64,000 bases of DNA from Lepraria neglecta (lineage: Eukaryota; Ascomycota; Lecanoromycetes; Lecanorales; Stereocaulaceae). This document shows positions 32,569 through 45,500 of this stretch, one piece after another. How positions within the stretch are numbered: the first letter of the stretch is position 1; each line of letters opens with the position of its first letter. Under the pieces are notes generated by a model. It saw only the letters and a list, made by a program, of their open reading frames with translations. It was not told the DNA's origin and did not search any database. The stretch is from assembly GCA_033220425.1 (NCBI GenBank), contig CM065651.1, forward strand, positions 1,054,001-1,118,000. The letters run 5' to 3'. Both the position numbers and the translations under genes were made by a program.

Positions 32569-35500
32569 TCACGCCTGATATGGAGATACAGCATCTAGTT
32601 CCCCGTCGCTGACATCTGCAAGGCCGTTACGCTCGCCAATGTCTTGTTGCTCCGGTATCTCGAACTCAAGCTTTTCTTGTTGTGCCACTGCTTGTGCGGA
32701 CACGATCTCGGCCAGACGCTTGAGCCGGGGAGTCTGGAGCCAAGAAGGCGTGTAGGTCTCCAGGGCTGTGATGACGCGAGGCTCGGCAATTTCGTATGGA
32801 CCGCTGTCCTCCATGTCAACGGCCGTCAGGAGTAGTACATCGCCCTTCTCCGTAACCCTCGAGGCCACAGCTTTCATGATGTCCACGTTGATCGGCTGTT
32901 CATAGTCGGCAACCAGGTATTGATTCAGAAGCTTCTGAATTTGATTGGGCGATAGCCTGGTTTCGATTGTCAGCATTACGTTTAAGCCAACAGGGTCCCT
33001 ATATACTCACATCCAACAGATATCTTGAATGATCTCGATGTCGTTCAGAGTAGCTTTCTTGAGTTGTAGTAGCTTCGTTGCTTGCTAGAAGGGATGTCAG
33101 TTCCGTGTCCTTCGAATATATGGATTAATCAGCATACCATAAGATGCTCAAGCTGCAGAGTGCCCTCTGGCATATCGTGGCTCTTGCACCATTCTTCAAT
33201 CCGGGTGATGTTGTAATTGATTTGGAGACCACGTTTCCAGGAGAGGAAATTCCGTCTCATAAGCAAGTCGTTGAAAGCTGTCACGCCTACAAGCCTCAAG
33301 AGCTCCGTCAACGTCTGAGTGATGATCGAGTCCTCTAGATAGTATGCCTTCATAGCCTTGAATGCATTGTTAAGCAGACTCAGAAGATTGTCCATGCTGT
33401 ATGCGGGTGTGTTGTTGGATTGTAGAAGCTTCCCCAGGAACCTGTTGCTTTCGCTAGTCACGAACCCTGGAAGAGACTGCGATTCAATGATGGCAGGTAC
33501 TATCATCTTTTGCAGCTTCTTCTTGAGGACCTTCATCCAGGTATGATATATGTTGAATTCGAGACTCTCCAGATCGTGTTTTACTATCTCCAGGAGCCGG
33601 TCGTACTCGTAGTTGTCAGTCTTTTGTGCTTCGTACCAGTCCTCTGCAAGGAACACGAAGGAGAGCATCTCATGAACGTTGGAAAGCCAGAAAGCACCAG
33701 GGTTGATAGCATCATCGCCCTCGTGTTGCATGACTTCTTGCTGTACGGATTGCATAACGTTAGCAAGGAAGCGCTCCGACTCTTTGACAAATCCGTTGTT
33801 CCACATCTCAGACGTAACTAGGTTGATCAGATACGCAGGGAATAGGACTTCCTTGTCCGTTGGTGTAGGCGTTGTACTTGGCGCTGGGATCTTGAGGTTC
33901 TTAATGAGACCCACTGTTACTTCTTCGTTCAATCCATCCTCATCGGAAAGAAGGTTCTCCAACTCGAACTCGACGTTGTCCAGAACGGGGCTGAATGTCG
34001 AGCCGGAATTGTTTTGGCGATGAGTGTTGGAGGTTGTGATGGCCATAGAGCTTGGACGTGGATGATATACAGAGCTGAAGCGGTCTGGCTCCACTCTCTC
34101 GGCCCCTGCGCTTCTTCGCTTGGGTTTCTTCGAAGAGACCAGGTTGATTAGGCCGTTAGTCTGAGGCGGCGGAACATGCCCATTGACAAGCTCGCCATTG
34201 ACAGGCATGGCTCTCTTCGCAAGATCCAGTTGATCTTGGAGATCTGCAAGCTGCTGCCGCAGAGACATTTTCTCGTTCTCGTAGTTACTTCCAGCTTGCT
34301 TGGCGTCTCCCAATTCGACTTTCGTAGTCCGAAGCGACTCTCGGAGGTTCTTGCCCTCTTCTTGCAATCGTTTGGTGTTGGTGGTAGATTCATCATACAC
34401 CAGTTGCAATTTCCGCATCTCTTCTTCCATAGCAGTCAATCGCGCAGCGGTAATGCCAGCTTGGTTGGCCTCTGCTTGAAGCTCTTTCGAGCGGTTCTCG
34501 AGAGCATTGTGTCGGTTCTTCCACGACTTCAGCTGGTTCTCGTAGCCTTCCACTTGCGCAATCAGAGCCTTGTTCTCACGCTTGATAGCGCCCAGAGATT
34601 GAGTCAGTTCGACGACCTTGTTCTCCAGCTTGTACGAAATCTGCTTGAGATCTCTAGCCTCTTCACGTAGTGTCTTGTAGCCTCGTCTGGCTGTCTTGCC
34701 TCGCCACAGACTCTGGATGATGACAATCTTTTTACGATACTGCCTCCACGAACGTAATTGTCTCCGCGTCCGCCATGACCTCTGTATTGTGACAGCAGCA
34801 TTGCCAACTCTTGTCTCCATAAGCTTCCGTCTGCAAAGGAACCCTTTGGCGACACCTTGGAGCATGATGATATTGGCCCGGATCTGATTGAAATGCTTCT
34901 TGTCCTTATGGCCGCGCCAGACTTTCTGTATGGTTGTTGCAGCTCGGATTTGCCGTACTTCTTCGGCATGTTGTCGTGCTTGGAAACCTCGGGCCAATGC
35001 TTGCACGAGCAATATCGAATTCCTTGCCTCAAGGTACTTTCTCCTGTAGTATTTGCACCGTAGATTCTTTTGTATCATGACAGCACATTCGTTGAGCCTT
35101 GTTGTCCGCAGATTTTCCAAGAAGGCAAGCATGCCAGCGCGAAAGAAGATCTTGGTGAGCCCCAATTGATATTTGTCAAGGCCCCTGTTGGTTCCTTGTC
35201 CAAGTGCCTTTTTTAATATGGCATTTGCCATTTCCCTTATAGCCGAAGTCCACGATTGAGAAGGCACAAGCATATAGTACCGTAGCGCAAATTCCTCATA
35301 TGTCCATCTGGTGGGATAACCTGCGCAGCTGATTCGTACAGTTTCCAGCACACCACAAGCACGCAACTGGCTTAAAACCATAGGGCCTTCAAACTTCCAG
35401 GACTCTTTGCCTTCGTTCGGCTTAATGCAACGAATATAGTGAACGTCGGTCGAATTGATAGTATGCATCAGCTCAATCAGCGATGATTTGAAGATGCCAC

Positions 35501-37612
35501 CCAGCGTTGGCTTCCTGTTGGCGGCGACACCCATTCTTCTCCCCAGGGTAGGTACCGCTTTGGCGTTCGATGCGGTCAAAGCATCCTTGTCTCGAACCAC
35601 AGAAGCAGCTTCCAAGACTTCTGCAAGGAATGGATTCGACGATTGTCGGAGAACCTCCATATGTTCGTCAGGCACTGTGTCTCTGTTCTTCTCAATGAAT
35701 CCGTCCGACTCATATGTCACATCTATAGCGTAATGGCAAACAGTGAAGGAAGACTTCCCAAACCTTGGCTTCTTGTAGTACTTCGACTTGTCGTTGGCAA
35801 AGTTGTGATGTAGCTTCGTTACAAATTGCCCGTCGGATCCCATAGGTAAACGTGACTCCTCGTCAAGGAGCGCGAGTACACCAAGCTTGGCTTCGATAAG
35901 GTCGATACACGGCTGATTGTCTGAGAAGTCGATGAATGTCCAATCGATCTCTTCACGTAGATATTCCTCCTGTTCCAACTTGAAAACGTGCTGATTGAAT
36001 TCTTGCTGTAACTTCTCGTTGGCATAGTTGATGCAAAACTGTTCGAAGGAGTTTTTGGCAAAGTGCTCAAAACCGTAGATATCCAGGACCCCAATGAAAG
36101 TTGTGGCTCGACTGCTGACTTCCTCAGTGGATAGACCGGCGTTGATGTTCTCGACGAGCCAATCGAAAACGGCAGAGTATATGAATTTGGCAACAGAGTC
36201 CCGGACCACCACTGCTTGCTGTTGGGTAAGATTTGACATAATTCGCTCTCCTCTTGTGATGAGCTGCTTCTTAACGGTCCATTTGGCGAACTCTCCTGCA
36301 TCGACACCCAGCATCTGGCAAGCTTTTACAAGGGATGGCTCAGTGGATGGGAGAACTGAGTCCGTCCTTGTGGCCGTGATCTTGACGTTGCCTAGATGAA
36401 GCAGCGCGCTAAGCAGGGCGAATATCTGTGACTGTTTGTACTGGCTGACCCCAATGGTTGTCAAAGACTGTCGGGTCGCATCGAACTCCACTTTATCATC
36501 CACCCCTTCTATGACAGGGGCGCCGCCTTGGTTCAGGTAATCGAAGTGTTCAACAGGAAGCAACCCCCACTCTTGCCGCTCTGCTTCTGTAGCTCCGGCT
36601 ACCAGCTGGTAAAATACGTGATAGTTCCTTTCCCTCAGTGGTTGGAAGACCAATCTTGAACGTTCGAGCAGGTAAGTCCTTATCCGAGCACCAATGATCT
36701 CCGTCTTCTTGTCGAACATTATTTCAATGTATTTTCCAAATCGAGACGAATTGTCATTCCTCGTCGTCTTAGCATTGCCGAATGCCTCCATGACGGGATT
36801 TGTCGCCAGAATTTGTTCCTCGGTCTCGCTCATTGCATCTGCTATGCCCTTGGCTCGTTTCCCTGGCTGATCCGGCGACTCTCGAGTTGCGAAATATCTC
36901 ATTATGTATTTGGCACTGACTGTTTTGCCTGCCCCTGACTCGCCGGATACTACGATCGTCTGATTCTTGTTATCCCGCAACATATCCCTGTGAATACTTA
37001 GTAGGTAAATTGAGTAGGTAGGATCAGAGGTTCTTACACAAAAGCCTCCTCAGCTATAGCGAATAGATGAGGTGCTTGTGAGGATCTTTGTTTGCCAGCA
37101 TAGACTTGAACCATACCCGGTACGTATAGAGAGTCCACTCGAGCGAAAGGGTTGGTGGCAATCAGGACAATGCCGCTGTATGTGTATATCTCTTTCTGCG
37201 AGTACCGCAATCTGATGGCTTGGAGGACTACCTTGAGGTTAGTATAGCCCTCATTCAAATTGACTAGTATAATAACCTACCTGCTGGCTCGTTGAGATGG
37301 GACAGATATGTCAGGTCATCGCTGGCTTCAAGTATCGCCGGATTCATCAGGGGAGGTAGGGCGGCATTGTTGTCGTCGTGGAGGGCAGCAACGGTGGTTT
37401 CGATTGTCTTTTCCTGTTCTATTATGAGCAGAACCCTTCCCCTAGATTTCTATCCGGGAGTGGACAGTATAGCTCACCTCGCCGTTTGCCAGTCGGAAAA
37501 GCAGTTTGACCTTGTCCCCCTGAACATTTTTGGACTCCACCTCTGAGGCAACCCATCCTTCAGTAGGATCCGGTTGCCATGCCCGTGTCCCAACATCGTA
37601 ATTGTGTGCCAT
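32569..37612 (-). CDS. MYO2: Class V myosin heavy chain
   Basis: An actin motor that carries secretory vesicles and organelles toward the hyphal tip. ATG 37612 (MAHNYDVGTRAWQPDP) begins exon 1 (37612-37478). Two further short exons precede the large exon of 1,282 codons ending near 33130, then two small 3' exons; the total is roughly 1,590 residues. Motor domain: P-loop GESGAGKT (about residue 166), switch I NDNSSRFGKYI, switch II LDIYGFEHF, relay and actin-binding HYIRCIKPNEGKESWKFEG. Six IQ motifs follow (for example IQKNLRCKYYRRKYL, IQKVWRGHKDKK), then a coiled coil (about 870-1010). The globular DIL tail starts with the EVLFPAYLINLVTSEMW region and ends with SPNQIQKLLNQYLVADYE. All parts expected of myosin V are present and the frame is uninterrupted. 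Confidence 0.95.
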
Positions 37613-38348
37613 GGCACCTCTAAAAAGAGGGGCTCCTAAAGTCCGCCAGCGTGGAAAACAATGCCCCGAATGCAAGCAGTGCTGCGTTTGATGGGTGAAT
37701 AAGCAAAGGACGAAGCAGCCTTTCCGCCAATACCGTGGACTGCCAGGGGCTTGTAGCAAGGCGTGCCAGAAGCGACTGAAGCACTTTCGTGTTGTTGGAG
37801 TAGAAAATGATCGGAGTGGTGAAAAGTGGCCTGGCGGTAGGATTCATTTTGGGAGTGATTGCGGCGGAAAGCAAAGCGCGCTAAAAAAAGAGCGGCGTGC
37901 GTGGGATCCATGTCAGGGGCCGTTCTCCTTTGGCCGGCTTTGTACTCACCCATGCAGCCATTGACATGCAGGAGCCTTCCTGGATGCTTCTTTTATGCCT
38001 ACGGTTGCCTAGATCAAGTTCTCCATGCACCTCGTATATAAGTGCTGTCACTTTTCTAAATGAGTCTACGTTTGTCTATCGAAGGCTTCTTCTGTTGAAA
38101 ACCACCTCACCCACAGCCCATTTCTGGTCTGAGGGTAGAATCAGGGGCCACCTGTCCTGCTTTTGATTTTCTTCGGACAACAATCCCCAAACCCTCAATA
38201 GATATCATGGAGGGTGTTACGTCCATTGTGTTTTGTCAGCCCTGTAAAGGCTGCAGAGGGCCCATAATTTTGGTCTCCGAGCACTAGCAGGAGAGAAGTA
38301 TCGTCTCTGCATCGCTTTTGATGTTGAAATCCACGGGCAAAATCGAGC
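37613..38348. other. Intergenic, myosin promoter region
   Basis: About 735 bp between two minus-strand genes. It holds the myosin promoter and the 3' flank of the phosphoglycerate dehydrogenase gene. No gene recognised. Confidence 0.55.
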
Positions 38349-40047
38349 TCAGTATAGCACTCGCGTCATAATTCGAGCTAAGTATTCATTAGCACTCCGA
38401 CAATCCGATATAAGAGGTGTTGAGACCCCCTTACAGCTTAAGCTCTCAAGCCTTTGATAGATATCTTTGATCACTGTGACGTTGACGTCACTGATATCAG
38501 CCATCAGATATGCAACCTGCCGAGCCGTCAGTATCACTTCAGGTTCGAGCATGATCCATACGTACCTCGCCTCTACTGTCTGTCATTTGCTTGTCAACGT
38601 TATGGTCGCCCAGAATTGCATTGACTGTACATTTTAGTGACGCCTGGAGACTGCCGGCTTCGGTCATGCTCACCTCCTCTCAAGACACCCGGAATATTCC
38701 GATGAATGTAGATCACCCGTACGTGATTTGGTTCGTCCAGAGTCAAAGAACGCAGGTTGACTTCAGGCATGTTGACAGCCCCAAGGGTGATTCCTTCGTT
38801 GACGTAGCGTACCAGCGCCTCACTGACTTCAATGCCAATTGCACTCTGGGCTTCTTCTGTGCTCCCTCCTATGTGTGGCGTCAAGATGATGTTCTTGAGA
38901 CTTCGAAGATCCTCCGCCCAGGGATTGAGCTCATTCGTGAAATAGTCTCCGTTGCCTGCCGGCTCCGCTGGATAAACGTCCAAAGCGGCTCCAGCAATCT
39001 TGCCGCTACGCATCGCATCAATCAGAGCTGGGATGTCGATAACGCTGCCACGACTTGCATTGATTAGGTAGCTTTCATCCTTCATATATTCCATCTCTTT
39101 GCGTCCTATCATATTCTTTGTTTCCGGCAATTCTGGCACGTGGCAGGTCACAAAATCGGCAGTCCTTAGCATAGCCTCAAGCGTTGGTTTCTGCTTGGCG
39201 GTACCCAAGGCCATGAGGTTGACTGCGTCGTAGAAGATGACGCTCATACCAAATGCTTCAGCGAGCACCGAAAGCTGAGAACCAATGTGTCCGTAGCCTA
39301 TTATGCCTAGAATCGATATGAGATAGAAGAATTCCAAAGATGAAGTGATTGGTACCAAGAGTCTTTCCACGTATTTCCCAGCAGCCATTGCTGACCTTGT
39401 TCCATGTCCCCTTGTGCATTTCATTTGAGCGATCACCAAGCTGTCTGGCCAGAGAGATGATCTCTGCAATGACAAGCTCAGCGACACTCCGCGAGTTGCT
39501 GAAGGGAGAATTGAAGACGGCGATGCCACGGTCGGCTGCGAATTTCGTGTCGACTTGGTTCGTCCCTATACAGAAGCACCCCACAACGATCAAATTCTTG
39601 GCCTCTCGAAGGACTCTAGCCGTAAGCTTGGTCTTTGACCGTATGCCTATAACGGAGACATCCCTGCAATCGTCAGCCATATGGTCGTAGAGACACCGAG
39701 CCTGATGCGTTACCCCACCGTATTTTCTCGATCAGCTCATCCTCCGGCAACGAACTTTTCAGAGCAGTGACTTGGTAGCCTTGAGATCTAAGTATGTCTT
39801 GACCTGTAGTGTTCACGTTTTCCAGAAGCAAGATCTTAATCTCCTCTGCAGCGAAAGGTTTCAACTGTTTATGCGAAGCTCCTCCGGTAGTACTTCGTGT
39901 CAAGGACCCAGGCTTGGTCCATGGTGGGCCGTGAAAGGTTCCTGTTGGAGATGTTGAGAGGCCGAGACTGGATGAGACTCGCCTTGTGAGCTCTGTTGTT
40001 GGCGGTTCTATGTCCAAGGCTTCGGTGATATCTAGAGCTGAAGACAT
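38349..40047 (-). CDS. SER33: D-3-phosphoglycerate dehydrogenase (serine biosynthesis)
   Basis: Oxidises 3-phosphoglycerate to 3-phosphohydroxypyruvate with NAD, the first step of serine synthesis in the cytosol. Six exons by inspection. ATG 40047 (MSSALDITEAL) is preferred; an ATG at 40125 in the same frame would add 26 residues. Order: disordered N-terminus, substrate domain (IKILLLENVNTTGQDILRSQGY), GCFCIGTNQVD, Rossmann dinucleotide loop GIIGYGHIGSQ, INASRGSVID, catalytic-histidine motif TPHIGGSTEEAQ, and a C-terminal ACT domain (HRNIPGVL, VNAILGDHNVDKQMTDSRGE, VAYLMADIS) for serine feedback. The last intron (60 nt, in frame, stop-free) splits LSS from RIMTRVLY. The ACT domain implies allosteric inhibition by L-serine, as in yeast Ser3/Ser33. 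Confidence 0.93.
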
Positions 40048-40613
40048 AATGGCTGTGCCCAAGGGCAAGTAAATGTCTCGAGTATCGGAACAGAATAATC
40101 TATACTCGGGGGTAAACTCCGGCATTACGTGACTGACTCACCCCACCCCACTCCGTGCCCGACGCTTCTCCGACACTCCGGCGACAACTGGATGTTCACG
40201 CCGACTTTGTACGGAGAATAATTTCTATACTTTTAAGACGAAAGTATGAGAAAGGGGCTGAGAATGAAGGCGGTTGGAGTGTGCACTGGCAAGCTTTAAT
40301 GGTTCGAATTGTTTCACCAATGATCCAACTATCAAGTCAATGAACTACATGCATGATGCTTCTCATCTTATCGTACGCGAAGCTATGAATGGGAGCTGCA
40401 ACATGTTATATCCGGAGCATGATGCTCCTTTCTAGTAGTGTGAAGTAGTGCTTGATTCCCAGGGGCGAGCACGAGGGCGATATGGGTTTGAAGGCACAAC
40501 GAGAACCTTCAGGAATTAGAACAAGGTCTGCCCTTTCTTTGGGCATTTAGACCAAAGCAAGCTTATGACATGAGATCGATGTACAGTAACGCCAGAGAAG
40601 AATGGAGCATGGT
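40048..40613. other. Intergenic between SER33 and NAP1
   Basis: About 570 bp between two minus-strand genes, containing the SER33 promoter and NAP1 3' flank. No gene recognised. Confidence 0.55.
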
Positions 40614-42061
40614 CTAGCTTTGCTTGCACTCCGCAGCCTCCTGTTTTGGTTTTGAGTTATCATCCTAATATGAGCGTTAGCTTGTGTAAAGTTTGTATGT
40701 ATATGTAAATTTACCTCTTCATCCGACTCTTCTTCGTCATCTCTCTCCTCACTGCCTTCCTCATCATCGTCTTCATCGTCTTCATCTTCGAAGTCGCCTT
40801 CTGCAAGATCATCATCCACTTCCTCAAATTGCAGAGCCTCCCCAGTAAACCAATCGATTGCGCGAGGAATGAGCTTTTCCTTGATGTCCTCGCCTAGCTG
40901 GTAATCGAGCTCCAGGCGTTCTTCAACATCTGAGGCGGCGTCATTATCGTCCGCTTCCGGAGCTTTTGGTGGGTCAAAGAAGTTGAAGAAGGACTCTGTT
41001 GGGACGGTCTTCTTTACTACACGGGTTTGCTTGGTGTCTGCAAGATTGTTAGCACTGTTGTCCTCATGAGAATAATGTGGAGGTTGACCCACTCTTGTTG
41101 CGTTGCTTCTTGCTCTCGACTCGCACGGTGAGATCCTTGCTAGGTTTCCAGTCGATCTTGTCGCCTTCAGCATGATCGTAGATGAATTCGCCTCCGTAGC
41201 CGCTCTCTTCCTGGTAGAAATATGTCTTCGTGATGAGTTTGTTTGAGAAGAACTCGTTTTCGGCGAATTCGAAGATCAAGCGGAACCCAGGTCGCTCAAG
41301 GTACTCCATACGTATGTCTGTCAAGAATTTCAAGGCTGGTTCGTCGCGATCGGTAATCAGCTCCGCTAGCGAGATCTGATTCTTCATGGCAGAAAGCCAG
41401 AATTCTGGGATGCCGGCAAGGCCCTGATCCATACTCTCATCCCCAGCCGTACCTGCCTTGCCGTCTTCATCCTCTTCGTCATCCTGCTCGCCAGCCTTGA
41501 TCTCATCCTCGGTGGGCTCTGCAGCTCCGTTGACGATCTTGGCACGCTTCTCGTAGAGTGGAGTGTACTTTGTAAAGTATTTCTTCTCGAGTTGTAGAAC
41601 CTCCTCCTGAAATTCGCCCTCGAGCTTGGCATGCTCTTTTTGTACACCCTTGAGGCCAGCGACACGGCGACGAACAGGAGCGGGGAGAGACTCGATGTAT
41701 CCAGATGAACGGCCGACAAGAGTACCAAGCTTACCTTGGATCATCGATACCAACTTGGGATTTTGGGCGAATATTGAAGCGGCAGCCGCACGATCAAGGT
41801 CCTCTGCATGAAACTAGTCAGCATCTACACCGCCTGGTACCTGTTGATCATGGATTGTTGAGCTTTGTTCACGTACCTTCCTTGATGCTGGCTACACCAG
41901 GCTGCTGAGCATGAGATGAAATTGGTGCATTGTTGGCGGGAGTATTTTGAGGAGTCCTGTTGCAGAAACAATTCAGCAGTCCTTCTCTCTGTGGGAGGTC
42001 GGCTGGGCACTTACGGTGCAGTGGTTAGGTCGAGCTTTTTATTGCGGATTGGTTCTGACAT
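40614..42061 (-). CDS. NAP1: Nucleosome assembly protein 1
   Basis: A histone H2A-H2B chaperone shuttling between cytoplasm and nucleus, also linked to mitotic kinases in yeast. Exon 1 starts [16 protein letters not shown] at 42061. Short exons ([20 protein letters not shown]) follow, then the main NAP domain: dimerisation helix ([19 protein letters not shown]), [88 protein letters not shown]. The acidic tail (long Asp/Glu runs with EESDEE) binds histone basic regions. A small last exon encodes the C-terminus [16 protein letters not shown], with the stop at 40614. Divergent from the P5B ATPase. Confidence 0.95.
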
Positions 42062-42589
42062 CTTGACGTAGGTAGGAGTGTATTATACCAGGTCAGAGTG
42101 ATTCTAGTGATCGTGGAATCGAGGAGTGAAAGGTTGAGAAAATTTTAGTACGTAGCACCAGAACTTCTGAGTTTTACCGTGTTGGACCGTGGTTCTTTGT
42201 CTGGGCATTCGCCTCTCGCCTCCGCACTAAGATAAGGTTGCTGCTAAGCGCCATACGAGCGAGGGGAGCTATCAATTTCCTGCCCCCATAAACTTCTGCA
42301 TTCTCAAGCACCTTGGACCGTCTACAGGAATCTGAGGTGCCTTCGCCCTCATAGAGCATTATTGAAAGTCTTACGAGCTCCTAAGTTCCCGGATTTGGCG
42401 ATTCGTGAACGGTGGACAACATTGCGTAAGGTTAAGACTACAAGAAATGTTTTCCACGTGCGGATTTTCTTGTCCATGCTCGCAGTACCGGGGCGAGCTA
42501 CGCGCCTATTGATGCACGAAGCCATTTGTGCATTACAGGAGGAAGCTGGAAGGGAATAGGAGCTGAAGAACTGTAGTTCTAGTTGCAAG
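42062..42589. promoter_or_regulatory. Divergent promoter region of NAP1 and the P5B ATPase
   Basis: 528 bp separate the two start codons and contain no supported gene. Both promoters must lie here. Confidence 0.55.
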
Positions 42590-45500
42590 ATGGGAGATTC
42601 CCCCCCACGGCCGATTATTTATTCTCGCCGGAGCAGCGATAGAAACAATCGCAGAAGCAGCATCCTGAGCCATAGAAATCAAAATGGCTCTATGTACCGT
42701 CGGGACTCCAACATCAGCGAGTAAGGCGCTTCTCATGCAGTCAAATGTACTAAAATAGCTCTAATATCATCACAGTGCCAGCTTTGTTTCCGATGTCGAA
42801 ATGGCCCAAAAAGAGGTCTGCATTCTGAACCTCTCAATTGGATGTATTGGCAAAAAAGGCTGACCACCTCAGGTGTTCTCGGGTCCCATGTCCGAGAGTG
42901 TCCCTTCAAGTATTACCGGCTTTGCCCACCGGCGCCCAAGAGCAGATTCGATAGCTAGTTTCACTTATTTTCAGGAAGACGATGAATCTCCAGAATGGTC
43001 CGATGACCAGGCGATTGTAGACGAGGACGAGGAAGACCTGGACGTTGCCAAGCAGGCAGAACGAGACCTAGATTTTGACTTGGAGTCAGGCTCGCCATCG
43101 CCACAACGACGCAAGTCTTCAGGATACTCCAGGACGTCTGCAGAAAGTCCCCTTCTGACTCGCCATGATTCGACTAAAACCGACGCGAGTGGCCTTGGGC
43201 GGGGACCTAGGTCCAGTCAAAAGATATATGTAGTGGCTGAGGACTTGACCATTGTGGTGGCAGGATTCAGCACACAAATGTTAGGCTTCGTTTTGTACCT
43301 GTGCTGTTGTATTCTGTCTCTGGGATTGGGCTACTTAGTCCTTCGCTGGCTTCCGCGCTGGCGAGTCCGTTTGATAGGCTCGCCAAAGCCTCTGCGGGAA
43401 TGCGACTGGGTTGTTGTTGAGGTGAGATCGCCATCTCGCCACCGAGGGTCGAAATCCACAGCTAAAGTCGGTCAGAATCAATGGGGCGAATTTGCAGTGC
43501 ACAATGTCGCCAAATCGCCTTATGGACACCCGGCTTCGACAGTATTTGGCTTGAGAGAAAAGAAGGGCTATTCTCTTGATTATGATGAAGATGACGACCC
43601 CATGTTGATGTATCTGCGCTTCCTCGACTACCGCTATATAAGGTTCTGTTTCCACCCCTTGAAAGAGAAATTCGTTCTTTGCAGCGACTGGAAAGACCCC
43701 AACTGGACCGACGTAAAGTCCATTAGAGTTGGACTCGATAGCGACGAACGACTCAGGCGGGAGCAAGTTTTTGGCACAAATGAAATCGAAATAGAGCAGA
43801 AATCCGTTCCCCAGTTACTTGTTGATGAAGTGAGTGTCGGCCATGGCGAGCAATTAACATTTCGCTGACCGTGTATAGGCCTTTCATCCTTTCTACATCT
43901 TCCAGATTGCAAGCCTGATCCTCTGGTCTCTCGACGATTACTACTACTATGCAGTTTGCATCTTTCTCATCTCCGTCGTCAGCATAACCACAACCTTAAT
44001 TGAGACTAGAGCTGTAAGACGAGCCATCCGCTATGCGCTTGTATACTGACAAAATAGACCATGAAACGTCTCCGCGAAATTTCTCGCTTCGAATGCGAGG
44101 TGAGAGTATTACGAAATGGCTTCTGTTAGTGTTCTCTTTGGTCTCAAGACTAATCAGCTGATAATTTCCAGGGCGACAAGTGGAGAGTGCCGAACTCGTA
44201 CCAGGGGATGTGTATGAAGTATCTGATCCATCATTGACACAGTTTCCTTGTGATAGCCTACTGTTGGCTGGAGACTGTATTGTCAATGAAAGCATGCTTA
44301 CAGGTACAGAGATCCAAATATTAGAAAACGGCAAGTATGGAGGCTTACAAGACACCAGGGGAATCCGTGCCTGTCTCGAAGGTACCAGCGACGGATGAGT
44401 CACTTCAGTTGCTGAGCTTGAGCGCGAGCACAATGAACGCCGAAGTCGCCAAGCACTTTCTTTTCAGCGGCACGAAAATAATACGAGCAAGGCGACCACA
44501 AGAAGGGCAGGACGATGAGGCTGTAGCATTGGCCATCGTTGTACGAACCGGCTTCAACACGACGAAAGGTGCTCTTGTCCGCTCCATGCTTTTTCCAAAG
44601 CCTGCAGGCTTCAAGTTCTACAAAGACGCATTCCGCTATATATCTGTCATGGCTGGAATTGCAGGAATTGGCTTTATCGCCTCATTCGTCAACTTCGTCC
44701 GGCTTCAGGTGAGCATCGGGACAGGTGGTATTTGTGGTATCTGCTGACGCCAAATAGCTGGCCTGGCATTTGATCATCGTCCGTGCGCTAGACTTGATCA
44801 CAATCGTTGTGCCCCCTGCGTTGCCAGCAACTTTGTCCATTGGGACTAATTTCGCTCTGTCGAGACTAAAGAAGAAGAACATTTTCTGCATCAGCCCTCA
44901 AAGGCACGTTAGGGTCGACTTCAATGAGCTTTGTGCATGATTCTGACCTTCATACTAGGGTCAACGTCGGCGGGAAATTAGACGTGATTTGTTTCGACAA
45001 GACTGGAACCTTGACTGAAGACGGTCTTGACGTTCTGGGGGCCAGAGTAGTCCATCGACCAGCAATGAGGTCTTGTTGAACGCTCTTAGTGCCCAAGTGA
45101 AATGTTGACTATCTTTAGATTTAGCGACGTCCTCGGCGACTCCTCGACACTCCTGCCTGGTGCCGCCTATGAACGAGATCCTACAGTGGACTATGAGATT
45201 CACAAAGCTGCTCTTTACACCATGGCGACCTGCCATTCCTTGCGCAATGTAGATGGGGAGTTGATAGGGGACCCTCTCGATGTCAAAATGTTCGAGTTCA
45301 CTGGCTGGTCATTCGAGGAGCTCGCGCAGAAGGCGAACATTGCCGATGATGAAGATGTCCAAAACAGCCCTTCTGCAATAGCAAGGCCGCCCCCAGGCAT
45401 GGAGTATGGCATTGACGAAACGCATGAACCCACCGTAAGTATTATTGGAACACGTGATTTATAGGCACTATACTGATTTCGCCCAAAGAACACACGAATC

